This document shows positions 32,899 through 45,122 of a DNA stretch of 64,000 bases, piece after piece (positions within the stretch are counted from its first letter, which is position 1; every line of letters starts with the position of its first letter). The DNA is taken from positions 233,113,832 through 233,177,831 of the forward strand of contig NC_090319.1 of assembly GCF_040869045.1 (NCBI RefSeq), read 5' to 3'. Made by a program: the position numbers and the translations under genes. Origin of the DNA: Eurosta solidaginis. Lineage: Eukaryota; Arthropoda; Insecta; Diptera; Tephritidae. Below the pieces are notes generated by a model. It was not told the DNA's origin. It made no database searches and was given only the letters and a program-made list of their open reading frames with translations.

Positions 32899-35014
32899 GG
32901 TAGGTTGAACTGGCCGGTCCATGAGGACCTCACATAGACTGATTGAGTCCGTAGTGTTACCAGAAATTTGTTTTAACGACCAAACTGAAAAACCCTATCA
33001 AAAACCAGGACCTATGTTATAAAATAACTCCGTCCTCTTGGCAAATACTAGAAGCTTCCTAGGACTTAAGCCACTTGCTGCTTCTAGATCTGACAGCTGT
33101 ATCACTCCTAATAGCTGGAGTCTTAGCCTGGCAAGTGCAGGGCACGAGCACAGAACGTGCTCGATCGTTTCCTCCTCCAACCCGCACTTCCTACACCTGC
33201 TATCACTGACCAAGCCTAATTTAAAGGCATGTGACGCCAGAAGGCAGTGTCCAGTCAGAATACCCGTCATGAGTCTACAGTCCTCTCTTTTTAATGATAG
33301 AAGCAACTGTGTTAGTCTAAGGTTGTAAGACCTACACATAATCTTCGACACTTTACAGCCCCGCGCTTGAACCCACGCCTTTTCTGCTTGGTCGATCATG
33401 TGCACCTCTCGCCCAATCTAATTGGGACGTCTACGGAGCAAGCTTCAAGGGATGCGCCCTTTTTAGCTAATTCGTCCGCTTTTTCATTCCCATCTATTCC
33501 CATATGCCCTGGGACCCAATATAGATGTATGCTTCTCCCTGTCCCGATTCTCTCCAGAGACTGCTTACACTCTAACACGCATTTAGATGCTGTGCTATGC
33601 GAGATTGTTGCCTTAATTGCTGCTTGACTGTCAATATAAAAGTTAACACGGTTGCAGCTTAAGCTATTCTCTTCCAGGGTTTCTACTGCTTTGGTTACGG
33701 CTAATATTTCCGCTTGGAAAACGCTACAGTAATCCGGCAGCCTGTAGGATCTGCTTAATTCCGGATCAGCGCAGTATACCGCAGACCCTACTCCTTCCAC
33801 TATTTTGGAACCATCGGTGTACACATGTATCGCCTCGTCCGCCATTTGCGCACCCTTGCGCCAACCGTCCACCTCTATTGTGGCCTTAAGATCTCCCTCA
33901 AAGTGCAGGTAGGGAATCATGTAATCTGTTCGTCTTGTGACTGAGGACGCTATACTACTATGGCCATATGGTCGGCGCTCAAGCTGCCCCGAAGCACCGA
34001 GCCTGGTTGCGGTCGTTAATGCTTTGTTCTTTGCTACCAGGTCTACAGGTGGAATGTGCAGAATGGCATACAGTGCAGCCGTCGGGGTTGTTTTCAGGGC
34101 TCCCGTAATGCAAAGCATCGATAGTCTGCATACCCCCTCTAATTTTTTGAGGTATGTTGTTTTTTGTGTGGCTTTCCACCAAACAAGAACTCCATAGTAT
34201 AGAATAGGGCTTACAATCGCTGTAAAAACCCAATGAGAAAGCGAGGGCGATAGGCCCCACGTACACCCCAGCATTCTTTTACATGCATAGAGTGCCGTTG
34301 AGGCCTTCTTGACCCTCTCCTCCACGTTGAGCTTCCATGACAGCTTACTGTCTAGGATGATTCCTAGATATTTTGTGCAAGGTTTCTCCTGTAAGGTCAC
34401 CGCTCCTAATTTAGGCCTGGTCCAATTTGGGACCTTGTACCTCTTTGTAAACAAGACCATATCCGTCTTCTCCGCATTGACTTTCAGCCCGACATTAGAT
34501 GCCCAGGTATGAATATCCCGAAGCGCCCGATCCATCAAAGAACTAATCGTTGGAAGGCATTTTCCACTTATGACAATTGCAACGTCATCTGCGTAAGCCG
34601 TAAGTTTTACGGGTCCCTCATCGAATTGCCTGAGCAGTTGGTTGATGACCAGTGTCCACAGCAGAGGTGATAGCACCCCTCCCTGCGGCGTGCCCCTGTC
34701 CACTGATTTCGTGGCCTCGTACAATCCCCATTGTGATGTAATCTTTCTGCAATTTAACATGCAGCCGATCCATCTGATTAAGGCAGGATGTACTTTAATG
34801 AAATTAAGACCATCCATAATCGCCCATTTTGCAACATTATTGAAAGCCCCGGCAATGTCCAAGAATACTCCTAGAGCATACTCCTTATATTCCAGGGATT
34901 TCTCTATGCTTATTACCACCCTATGCAATGCGGTGTCTACCGACTTGCCTTTGGTGTACGCATGCTGTGTTGTGGAGAGCAGCTTTCCATCCACGTTGGA
35001 CTTTATGTACACAC
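32899..35014 (-). mobile_element. 5'-truncated Loa-like non-LTR retrotransposon, private to unit 2
   Basis: The insertion is about 2.1 kb, bounded by an 11-bp target duplication and carrying only the C-terminal half of ORF2. The 3' end reads GGTAGGTTGAACTGGCCGGT on the plus strand. Presence of RNase H separates it from the R1-like elements. The intact frame and clean target duplication suggest it is young. Confidence 0.92.
32998..35012 (-). pseudogene. Loa-like ORF2 C-terminal fragment: RT, RNase H, zinc motif
   Basis: An open stretch of 538 residues (35012-33396) begins inside RT and so lacks the endonuclease. RT motifs are TTQHAYTKGKSVDTALHRVV, LGVFLDIAGAFNN, RGTPQGGVLSPLLWT and the catalytic YADDVAIVI, followed by LGIILDSKLSW. 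RNase H follows near 33870-33430 with VYTDGSK, FQAEILAV, YIDSQAAI and the WVPGHMGIDGNEKADELAKKG signature. A shift near 33400 separates the last part (33405-32998), which holds CRKCGLEEETIEHVLCSCP. Retention of RNase H fits Loa or I groups; Loa is preferred by resemblance. Confidence 0.9.
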
Positions 35015-35025
35015 AAAATAAGGTA
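35015..35025. repeat. Target site duplication, 5' side of Loa-like fragment
   Basis: AAAATAAGGTA, identical to 32888-32898. Confidence 0.9.
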
Positions 35026-35415
35026 AATATATGTCAAATCATTTATAAAAATAGTATTCTATAATATGTATTCATATTATTCAATTAAGCAATATAAAAA
35101 TTAATGGGCGTAGGGCATTCTCAAAGCGCTTTGTCTAAAGCAGCGCATTCATTTTGCTAGTGAAATGAATTGAATGTATTTTTTAATGTTTATGCTTATA
35201 GGCATATGCTAATGTAAATGTATGTGTGTAATTTGCTTTAATCTAGTTAGTATACTACTTTCTATAATTTTAAATATTAAATTTTCTTTTATGTGATTTT
35301 TTAATTCTCCTACGATCAAATTTGGTTTGGAATCTCTCAATTTAGTAAATTATAGTGGTGCGTATTACGGAACGAACTCACCCATTGGTTCAACCGTCGA
35401 TGTTTTTGAAGCTGG
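35026..35415. repeat. AT-rich segment of the tandem unit, copy 2 (right part)
   Basis: Equivalent of about 6840-7270 without the 102-bp duplication of unit 1. It has about 40 bp (35285-35325, ATGTGATTTTTTAATTC) shared with unit 3 but absent from unit 1. No gene. Confidence 0.75.
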
Positions 35416-35795
35416 TGCTGTTACAGCAGGCCTATGTTCGGTGGCCCTGCTGTTGGTTTGGGTAAAGCTGGTGGTGTTGCAGCAGGCCTATAGTCGGTGG
35501 CCCTGCTGTTGTTGTTGTTCAAGCTGGTGTTGCAGCAGGCCTATGTTTAGCGGCCCTGCTGTTGTTGTTGTACAAGCTGGTGTTGCAGCAGGCCTATGTT
35601 TAGCGGCCCTGCTGTTGTTGTTGTACAAGGTGGTGTTGCAGCAGGCCTATGTTTAGCGGTCCTGCTGTTATTGTTGTACAAGCTGGTGTTGCAGCAGACC
35701 TATGTTTAACAGCGCTGCTGTTGTTGCTGTACAAGCTGGTGTTGCAGCAGGCCTATGTTTAGCGGCCCTGCTGTTGTTGTTGTACAAGCTGGTGC
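35415..35795. repeat. 53-bp minisatellite, unit 2 (about 7 copies)
   Basis: AGGCC landmarks at 35428, 35484, 35537, 35590, 35643, 35696 (AGACC) and 35749: one 56-bp step, then exact 53-bp steps. One repeat more than units 1 and 3. Confidence 0.9.
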
Positions 35796-36200
35796 TGGTG
35801 GATGTTGCGCGTTTGGTAGGCGCTGCCGATGGTGGCGCGCGGTGTTGCACACAGTGATGGTGTTAACGCGCGGTTGCGCGATCAATGGTTGTAGCGGTAG
35901 CGCGCGATTAATGGTGGTAGCGCGCGGTGTTATCGCTATTGGTGCTGTTGTTGGTATTAGGCCTCAGGGTTGTGCTGTTGTAGCGCACGGGTTTGTTGCC
36001 GCTTTTGTTAAGGGTGGCACGCGGTATTGCGCTGAGAACGGTGGTAGCGGTAGCGCGCGATGTTGGCGCTTCTGGTGATATTAGCGCCCGTGGTTGTAGC
36101 GCGCGGTTTTGGCGTGCGATGTTGTTATCGTGACCGCCTGTTTTGTGGTAGCGCGCGGTGTTGGCGCTATTGGTGGTGGTGTCGCTTGGCGTTGATATTC
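35795..36200. repeat. GC-rich G/T-skewed block, unit 2
   Basis: Shorter relative of 7600-8150; the first of the two 110-bp direct repeats is missing, as if lost by recombination between them. No gene. Confidence 0.7.
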
Positions 36201-37073
36201 TCCTCGGCGGCCGCGCACTGAATCCCATATTAACCTTAAGTGCAAAAGGGGAAGGCCAATCACATGCAAGATTCGTCAGAAAATAACGTTCAAAACAGTG
36301 GCATTTGATTAATGCATGATTAGTTACTACAACTGAATAATATTCACTCAATACATGACTATGCCCTACGGAGCGTCATACAATGAAATAAATTCCTATT
36401 TTAAACTTTCCAGACGTGCCGTCGTTACCCCTTTCACAAACGCTGTCAGCGCGAGATGCCAGGGCCTTCCTGCAACTTGTTAAACAAAATCAAATCGTTT
36501 TCACCCTCATAAAATTTGTATGTACCCTATCAAATTTTGCATAAATTTTACCATTAATTTTGTACGCATTATGCATAATTTAACTCATATTAATCTTTTC
36601 CACTGCTTTTCATTGGTAATTCACTATAACAATGGCTACGTTTTAACTTTGTCGCACTTAATTTCCATAAGCCACTGCGCATCCATTTTTTTCTTCAAGT
36701 TTTGCCAATCGTGAATACAAACTTTTTACAAAAGTTTATTTCAACTTCCTTGTGTAATTGACCACTGAAAACACGACAACCACCCGCTAGAGAATTTATG
36801 TTTTGTATCCTTTGAAAACGAAAGGCGATTTTCTCCAATGAAGCGAGCGTAAGCAGCGAGGCAATGCCCAGCCGAAGTAGTACACATTCGATTTTCTATT
36901 TTCGCTCAATTGGAATTTCACTTTAAAGAAAATTAATTATAAACATATTGGAGTGTACGTCCGTTGTCGCCTCAGCTAATCTTCTCGTGCACAAATTCTA
37001 AGCTAATTTACTTATTCGTCCCGTCCTTTTTAGGTTTTTTCCGGCACACATCAAAATCAAGCACCATTCTTTG
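36200..37073. repeat. Spacer segment of the tandem unit, copy 2
   Basis: Equivalent of about 8170-9055. At about 37073 it passes directly into gypsy gag (equivalent of 13369), so about 4.3 kb with the gypsy pol has been deleted. The junction has short TTCTTT homology. No gene. Confidence 0.75.
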
Positions 37074-38690
37074 GAATTATCCGTACTGTCAGGGAGAGTT
37101 ATTATTACACCTGGGTATTCTTTCGGCAGGGTACTACTGCACCTCGGAAGCTCACCACCTCCATGCAACCCGGTACCTGCGAGAGATCCACCCTCTGGTT
37201 CAGCGCACGGGACGACGCCTCGAGCACTGGCTGGTATGGGAGCTATGACGCCGAACGAGGCTCCCCCGCCTTCTTGCTCGGGTACTGGTTTCCCTGCCTG
37301 CGATGGTCTCTTGGGCATTTTGTAGTAAGTACTCCCTTATACCCACATTTAAAACAAAATGAATTTCTAATGGGTTCCTCGCAGTAAATATAGGAATGCC
37401 CCATTGCCTGACAATTCCAGCATTGGATTCCTGAATAATCCGGTTTCCTGTTGCGTCGATACTCCTACGCCTCTATCTTCGGATCAGCTTCGCAGTCCTC
37501 GCCTTCCATCCTCATGTCCGGGGTTATCGTACGGGCTTCGCTCACGTGCCGTCCTGGGTAAGTGGCTCCCAACAACTTGCTTTATTTCAGCACTTTTTCT
37601 CCTCTGCGTGCTACATCGCGTAGATCATGGAGGGTCCTCACTTCCGCGTTGAAGAGCATCAGCTTAAGGCTACTCTTGACGTTCCTTTTTATAATGTCAA
37701 TCAGTAAAACCTCTGACATTGGTTCTCTTAAGCGTTCAAGGAGATTTTGACCGTGTGGAAAACGTCATAGCACTCACTTAGCTTCTGCTTACGCATGGAG
37801 ATCTCCATCATGATCTCGTGGTCACTTTTTAAAGTACCGAACTCTCTTTTCAATGAATATCACAAAAATGCATAAGTCGCGTTTGGGTTTTGTTTCGTAA
37901 ACAACCAGTACCACTTTTCGGCCCGCCCACAAAGGAATAGGTGGAAACTAGTCATTATTTGGTCGTCAGTGCATTGTGTACCCTCACATAGGGTGTTTAG
38001 CTTAAATAGGAAGTCCGCAACGCTCCCAGTACCGTCGAAGGATATTTTCCACTCCTGGGGTTTTACTACTATGCTGTTCGGAACAGGGTTCATTGGAGTT
38101 ACAACTGCTGGAAGTGGGTTACGTTCCATTCTATTCGCGTTCCTGTTCACATTTATGGATTGCTGCGCAGACTCGAGAGCTGCGTTGAGCTGGTCCATGT
38201 TGTTTCGGATCGTCCCCATCTCCCTCCGCATTTATTCCTGTGAGGCCCGGAACAGCTGGTGTAACACTTCCACCCACGAGTCTCCACGAGGAGCTTAGGT
38301 ATGGATCCCTGGGGTATTCGCCCTGTCGCTTGCAGCTTCTCTAAAATTCCCATGATTTAGTGGCAAGGCACCAGCTCCATCCAGTGCGTATGCCGACACA
38401 TTGGTCATTAGCCCCGAGATATCAAGCGCGTTTAATAGGGGCGCGTTCAGATTACTGGTGCTTCCTGGTCTATCCAATTTTTCGCGGTGGTCGTTTAGGT
38501 CCGAGCCTGCATTCGTCCCCGCGGGATCTCCATACTGGCCACCTATTGGGGTATGCACAACCAAGGGACGCTTACCCTTTGAAAAAGCCCGCCTATTATT
38601 GCCACCCCGGTGCTGGTTCCCTCTTAAGTTTCCAGCACTCCCGAACGGAGTATTTCGGCCCGTTTGCCCAAATGACTGGTCGCGCGACAT
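37074..38690 (-). pseudogene. Ty3/gypsy Gag, unit 2 copy (pol deleted)
   Basis: The start at 38690 (MSRDQSFGQTGRNTPFG) and N-terminal region match 14959 in unit 1, including the shared TAA (plus TTA 38295-38297). A second stop just before MRREMGTIRNN (near 38232) is private to this copy. Capsid sequence continues to 37860 and further in other frames. The zinc-knuckle region is near 37345-37470, with an insertion relative to unit 1. The tail (37318-36998) keeps ASFGVIAPIPASARGV, then breaks off at the deletion. Confidence 0.85.
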
Positions 38691-38814
38691 TATAATCAGG
38701 AAAAAAATTTGTAAATTGTTAAATCTTAGTATTGATATCTCAAAAAAAAAAACTTCTGATTAAAACAAAACGTAAAGCAGTTAGGGGTTAAGCAAAAAGG
38801 TCAGAATTCACACA
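38691..38814. other. Short non-coding leader next to the unit-2 gag
   Basis: Equivalent of 14960-15083, followed directly by the equivalent of 15463. No gene. Confidence 0.5.
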
Positions 38815-39996
38815 GTTTTGGTCCCAACACACCCAGCCGCAACGCAGGGGCGGTCTCCAGGGGCTCACCCCTGGGACTGGTTGGGGGTGTTGGGGCCATC
38901 TCTCCGTTCACCCTGGACACCCCTCCTGCCTCCGCCGCTATGGGTGGAGCGGCTTAGTGGCCGCTCCCTAGACTGTTGGAACAGGAAAGGGTGCCGCTTA
39001 GGGTCCCAGCTCACCCCGTCACAATCCAGGTGGTATTCGGTGCTACCACCTGAGACGTGGGATAAGCTGGGGTCCTTTCAATTCACACACTCACACACTC
39101 ATACCAACAACCAAATTCGGCAGATAGAAAATTGAGAAAAAAACTATTAAATTTAAACAAAAAAAATCAAAAACCAGTTAGCGGACATATATTCTTACCT
39201 AAGCCGACTAACGGATAACATCCGGAAAACTAAGTCCGAATTACCAAAAAAATTTAGGTGCGTGCAGCACTGCCTCACCGGGTGAATACCAAAATCCGGA
39301 GGACTTGACGTTCAGTCTTGTGGAACCCTCCGCTACTGCCCCCGATGACCACTCCGGACAACCTGATCCGTCCAACCATCCCACCGCAACGCAGGTGGCT
39401 GCTCCTGTGGCTGCTCACCTCAGACTGGTGGGAAGGTCAACTTCACAAGTTGACCAGGAATGACCAGTGCGACAGCGCCTCAGGTGCCACGTTGGGCGCC
39501 ATCTGTTATGGTTACGCACCTTAGTGTTCTGCGCCATAAACAGAAAAAATGTCCTATCATGCCTATTCAAAATCAACTGTCGAAAAGCGCAGAACTAATT
39601 CAAAATGCTCAAATTCAAACTAAAATAACATCCGGCAGAACCGGATGCCACGAACAGACCGTTACAACATTCAAACTCAAAATTCAAAAAAAAAAAACTA
39701 GACGCAAAAAAAGAAACAAAATTAACAGAACCGGAAATGACCGGTTACCAAACGCTGAAACAAAAGAAAACTAAAAATGGCTGAAAACTAAAACCTGAAA
39801 TATAAAGGCCGAATATATAAAGGGGCGCCTCGGGTGTTGTTGCGACACCCGGTGCTTGACCCACCCTCATCCATGGCCATCGACGCACCAAATCCTCGAT
39901 GGCCCCTTACCTGAATACCCTATGCCTTCTAAATGAATGGAATCATCAACATTCCCATTTTTAAAACACTTTATTTATAATTCATTGCAGTGAAAG
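38815..39996. repeat. Leader segment of the large tandem unit, copy 3
   Basis: Matches 15467-16737 with a deletion of about 95 bp near 39525 (TACGCACCTTAG joined to TGTTCTGCGCC). Non-coding. It ends at the R1-like target site. Confidence 0.8.
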
Positions 39997-40011
39997 ACTT
40001 AGACAATATCT
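39997..40011. repeat. Target site duplication, 3' side of R1-like copy D
   Basis: ACTTAGACAATATCT, same as at 45108-45122. Confidence 0.9.
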
Positions 40012-40338
40012 TTTTTTTGTTTTTTTTTTTACGGGGAGGCTGAAAAATACCTAATGCACCATAATTGCTGCCGTCGCAGCAACCGTGTGTCCGTAGACTA
40101 AAAAACAGCCCCGTTTTGGAACCGTCGCCCACCCCGGTACCACTTTCGCATTACTTCAGGGTGGCGTTCCATATTTCCCATTTTTTAAGAGCCTACTGTT
40201 GTCCCTGCGTCCAGGTTCCCGCTATTTGCTCTGGGTGTCCATTTAATTGCCACTGCTTCGCATGCGCATTTCTCTGCGCTCCCTCTCAGCATCCATCAGG
40301 CATGTCATTACTATAAATGCCATTTTGCTCACTGCAGT

Positions 40339-43160
40339 CTAGCACTGTTTCCTGTTGCACATATGTGATACCAAATTTCTCGTGGTTGGTTCCTCCCCAA
40401 AGACTCCATGCAAGGCGAGTCTTTCTTTGTGGAAACGGGGGCAGTGGAACATGACGTGTTCTACGTTTTCTAACTCCGTGGTACACATTGGGCAATGAGG
40501 ATCTTCCTCTATCCTATGCTTCCATAAATACTCTTTGAAACCGCCATGTCCACTCATTATCTGCGTGAGATGGTAGTTCAGTTCGCCGTGCTTCCACTCA
40601 TTCAATTGAGCTACGTTCCAAACTAGCGTGAAAGTCCAACGCCCATTACTCGAGGCCTTCCACCGTTCTTGCCACTTAGCTATTGTTTGTGTCCTTGCTC
40701 TTTTCTTGTCTTCTTCAGATGGTCGCTCGATATTAGTGTTATACAGATCGGCCATTTCGCTTGCCAGTAAGTCCACTGGGATTTTCCGGGTTAGAACCAG
40801 GATCGCGTCGTCGGACACCGTCCGACAAGCACTTGCTATTCTTAAAGAAGCAAGTCGGTACGCTGCTAATATATATTTTTGATGGGCCTGTTTAGATACA
40901 TACCACACTGGTGCTGCGTATAGCATTATTGAGCTGGTTACTGTGGACAATAGCTGACGTGTAGCTTCGCTCGGACCACCAATGTTAGGCATTATTCGCA
41001 TAAGTGATCCATTAACTTTGGTAATTTTCTCCCCCACCGCTCTGAAGTGCTCTTTGAAAGTTAACTTACAGTCAATGTGCACTCCTAAGTATTTTAAGGA
41101 ATCCTTTGAAGTGATTTGATGATCCCCGACAGTTAAGACTAACTCGTTCGCCTTCGTAACTCGAACTCCAGTCCCATATTAGTCAGCCATTCCTTTATCC
41201 TTGCTACGGCTGCATTACATAATGCTTGAAGCAGGTCCAGTTTTTTGGCCACTACTACCACTGCAATATCGTCAGCATATCCTACAATGTGCGGGTTTTC
41301 TGGTAGATCGATCTTTAACACCCCGTCATACATTGCATTCCAAAGCGTTGGACAGAGAACAGATCCCCGTGGGACGCCTCCTGTGATTTTGTACTCTTTT
41401 GCTCCTTGATCCGTGTCAAAAAGAAGTACTCTGTCTTTAAGATAGCTTCCTATTATTCTGCGTAAGGAAGCTGTAGTGCCGAAGCTTTGCAGCGCTGCCA
41501 TTATCTGCATCTAGTTCGCAGTGTTAAAAGCATCCTTGATGTCCAACATAATCAGTGCACAGAACTTCCTTTTATTTTGGCCTCCAAAGATAGCTTCTCT
41601 AGCTATATTGACGACTGTTTGTATTAGATCTACGGTGGATCTTGATTTGCGAAATCCATATTGACTATTCGATACGCCACCTGGTCTTTCTAGAGTCAGC
41701 TGTAGGCGCTCACTAATTATACGCTCGAAAATCTTCCCTAGGGAATACAGCATACAAAGTGGCCTTTATGAGGATGGTTGCTCCGGCTGTTTACCACGTT
41801 TCAGAAATGGGACAAGTCTTTGTCGTTTCCACGGGCGAGGGAACACGCCTTCTTGCATACAGGCATTAAAAAGATCAGTAAATAATGTAGCCCTAGTTGT
41901 GATCACGGCTTTAAGGGCTATGTTTGGTACTTCGTCGGATCCTGGGGATTTGTTATCAGCAACTTTTTTTGCAGCGTCCAGCACCTCTTTCCGTACTTTC
42001 TAGATCCTCGCTTGGATAAGTCCAGCGATCTTGCGCCGGGAAAAGTGTTTCAACAATAATATTCATCCGTATCGGGCACGTAGGTTGCTGTGATATCGGC
42101 CCTTTAACTTTGGCCATCACAGTTCTGTAGGCTGATCTCCAAGGATCTAGGTCGACATTATCCAGCAGTTCCCTAAAGCATAACTTCTTGCTCTTTTTTA
42201 TGGCATTTTTAAGTGCCTTTCTTTGTGCGACATAGGTGCTGTGTAACTCCGCATATCGTGGTGATGAGCGTGCCCTCTGCGCTATTCTTCGTGCTTTGTG
42301 ACATTTTCTACGCTCTTCCGCAATTTCGTCATTCCACCAATATACCGGAGTACGCTGTACTTTTCCGCGACTTCTGGCCATCGCAGCATCACATGCCATA
42401 CATAGCAACTTAGAGATTTGAACCGACTGGTCTTCCGCATGCGATTCTCGTACTATGGCGTCCTTCCAGATAATATCAAATATTTGTGTGTCGAAAAGTT
42501 GCTGTTTCCATTTCCTACTTTGTCGATGTCTTGGTGCTACCGTTCGTGGAGTTTTGAGCAGCTCTACGCTAATAGCTTTATGGTCGCTGTGTGTGTAGAC
42601 GTTGCTTATGGACCATTTTGCTCGTCTTGATATTTCGCTGCTAGCGAAGGTGACATCTATAATGGATCGTCTGGTACCTGTATCGAAGGTATATATCCCT
42701 GGTTCATTTAGGAGTTCTAGCCTCAAAGAAGTAAGGCTTTCGAGAATAACCTCCCTCGTTCGCTGGTTCGTCTACTTCCCCACACAGATGACCATGCATT
42801 GAAGTTTCCACACACTAAAAGCGGGTGTTTACCTCGTGCTTCAATGGTGATCCCGTATATCATGTCTTCGGACTGGGCGATGGTCATGCTCGGAGGGGCA
42901 TAGCAACTGAAGACGTATATACCGTTGATTTTTGCCCACGTGAATCCTGCTACCGTTGGCGTCATATTTTCCTGTGGGAGAAATTTCCCTGGTGCCCAAA
43001 TTGAGGCTTTCCCTGCCGAATCTGAGTGCCAACCCTGCTCCTGGCGATTTTTGTATTGTTCAGAAAGTACCACTATGTCATATCCTCCTTTATAGACTGT
43101 TTGGGATAATAGCCCTTGGGCTGCCTCGCAGTGGTTTAAATTGAGCTGAAATACCCTCAT
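40339..43160 (-). pseudogene. R1-like ORF2 (endonuclease-RT), copy D, broken
   Basis: It starts at 43160 (MRVFQLNLNHCEAAQGLL), overlapping the ORF1 stop. The endonuclease covers 43160-42723 and, after a shift, 42726-41956. RT is split among 41984-41766, 41753-41511 and 41510-41139 (the last has GGVPRGSVL and YADDIAVVVV). The thumb and C-terminal cysteine-histidine motif lie in a 247-residue frame (41082-40339). A stop after HMCNRKQC ends the protein earlier than in copy C. All domains are present, but at least four frame breaks or stops separate them. Confidence 0.9.
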
Positions 43161-44399
43161 GAGACAGTCATTTTGCTGCCCACTGGTTGTGGGAATTTAA
43201 AACTGCCTGCTGAATGTTGTCCCCCACATTGCGCGCATTTCGGTGCGTTTACGCAACTTGCAGCCTTATGACCTTCCTGGCCGCATTTCCTGCATAGGCT
43301 AGACCTATCTACAGTCTCCTTACATTTCTGAGCTATATGCCCGTAGCCCCAGCACCTATAACAGCGTTTCTCTTGCTTGAGCTCTCTTATTCGGCAGGAA
43401 ACCCATTCTACCCGGATTCTTTGCGTATTAAGAACCGCCTTGGCATCATCCGCTGTAAGGCTTATAAGTGCCGACTTCGTGCCACTGTACCCTGTGCGTA
43501 TGCTTTTTATGGCAGTCACATCTGGAAGTTTGATGTTGCATTGCTGGTGGAGGGCGTTGCAAATCTCCTCGGGCGTAGAAATCTCATCGAGATCTCTGCA
43601 CTGTAGTGTGACCATTTGGGAATTTGTTATAACTTTAGCCGAGTCCTTTAGTCCCGCTTCAATTTCTGCTTGGTACGCGCTTGTTTTCCCATATTGCGAT
43701 TTTTTCAGCTCTAGAAACAGCTCTCCTTTCGCCGTTCTTCTAATCGTTTTGACGTCATCACCCAGGGATTTTAATTCCTCGCATCTTCTCACTTTACGCA
43801 ATATGTGGGCGTACGTCGCATCTCCCGCCTTGGAAATGATGATTGCATCCGGCCTAGCCTTAAGTGCTTTTTTCTTGCTCTTCTTTTTAGCTAACTGCCA
43901 CTCTCCCCTCTTTTGGGCTGCAGTTTCCTCTTTCCGCTCTGTCTTCTCTTGTGTTTCTTGCCGTCGTTTGTGACCACCCACGTGCCTGGAAAGACGTCGC
44001 TTAGTGTAGTAGTGGGTTTTACCACGTTGTTCTCCTTGGTCGAGTACGAATTATTTCTCGGTCGCTTTCCTGGGGGTGATGGACTTCTATCCTTGGAACA
44101 TTCGCTTGCACGCAATTTATGTTCTAAATTCTTTACCTCTAGGGCCGACTCGATGTACAGCACTTTTATTACGGAGGCCAAGCGCTGATTTTCGCGTGTA
44201 TATTTTTACGCCCTACGAAGAACTGCATCAAGTCCTCAATCGCCTTGCCTAGCTTGGTCGTCTTTTTTTCTCCAGGGGGGTTTTGCTGATTTAACGCTGC
44301 TGACGCCTGCTTAATTAGCTCACTTAATGTTGGTGTGCCCGTTTGAGCCTTGCTGTCGGAGCTCTTTTTGCAAAGCTTCAGTGTAGCACCCGACGACAA
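43157..44399 (-). pseudogene. R1-like ORF1 (gag-like), copy D, lacking its start
   Basis: A 274-residue frame (43981-43157) is the longest ORF1 stretch in the window. It has a Lys-rich region, the conserved VTLQCRDLDEISTPEEICNA segment and zinc knuckles CYRCWGYGHIAQKC and CRKCGQEGHKAASC near the C-terminus, with an incomplete third (CAQCGGQHSAGSF). Upstream parts (44181-43891, 44399-44169) are in other frames. The deletion at 44423 removes the normal ATG and about 60 N-terminal codons. Confidence 0.88.
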
Positions 44400-44423
44400 C
44401 GCTCCTTGCTTGCTTTCGGCCTC

Positions 44424-45107
44424 TTGGTCCGAGTGTGCAGTTACCTATATAGATCCCGTGGTTGTCTATGCGAAGGCAGGGAGGCCACGTGAAGGTTGAC
44501 ACAGTCCCTCATGAAGACCGCGTTCAGAGCCAGATCAGTATTAATCCGGAGGATCTGAACCGAACCTGCATCACCAACTTAATGATGACGGACTTTGAAC
44601 GTACCCCAAGGCCTGGCCAAGGTTTTAGCGGGACGGAGACTAATTGCAAATTAACCGGAAAGTCACTTTGACGGCGGGTCAAGCCGTGTACTGAGATTTC
44701 CGAATGCCCCATTCGCCAGCCCTTAACAAACATATCCAAGTCGTTGATTCCAGTATACCTTAATTAAGACCTTACTGGGCTCAATCTTAATGTGACAATC
44801 ACCTTAAATTTACAAAAAATGTACCCTTTTTACCTTCCTGAGTGTGTATCCCACGTCGCATAGTTGCCTCCCTATCTTGGGTAGGTATTCCCTCGAAGCA
44901 ACCCCGTACTAGGCTGTGGATGCTTAATTCAGGGCGGCATCTACTCGCCCTGCCACTGGAGGTTCTCAGGGTGGTTTAGGACTTTTAAGCCAAACCCTCC
45001 TCACCAGCCGCTCTTGGTCGAGGGTTGCTTATATGATATTCGCAGGTAACCTAATTAATAGGCCGTTCACTGTCCGCCAGCAGTGACCCCCTTGGCCTGA
45101 GCTCGCA
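44424..45107 (-). other. R1-like 5' untranslated region, copy D
   Basis: Conserved with copies A-C; non-coding. The junction with ORF1 is altered by the 205-bp deletion. Confidence 0.65.
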
Positions 45108-45122
45108 ACTTAGACAATATCT
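45108..45122. repeat. Target site duplication, 5' side of R1-like copy D
   Basis: ACTTAGACAATATCT. Confidence 0.9.

Larger units (their letters stand above)
40011..45107 (-). mobile_element. R1-clade non-LTR retrotransposon, copy D (defective)
   Basis: Minus strand, poly(A) tail as T run at 40011-40030 (with one G). It lacks about 205 bp around the ORF1 start (junction GGCCTCTTGGTCC near 44423) and has several small indels in ORF2. It shares distinctive variants with copy A in ORF1 (AGCGCTGATTTTCGCGTG near 44182 and 4571), pointing to common descent of units 1 and 3. Confidence 0.9.
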
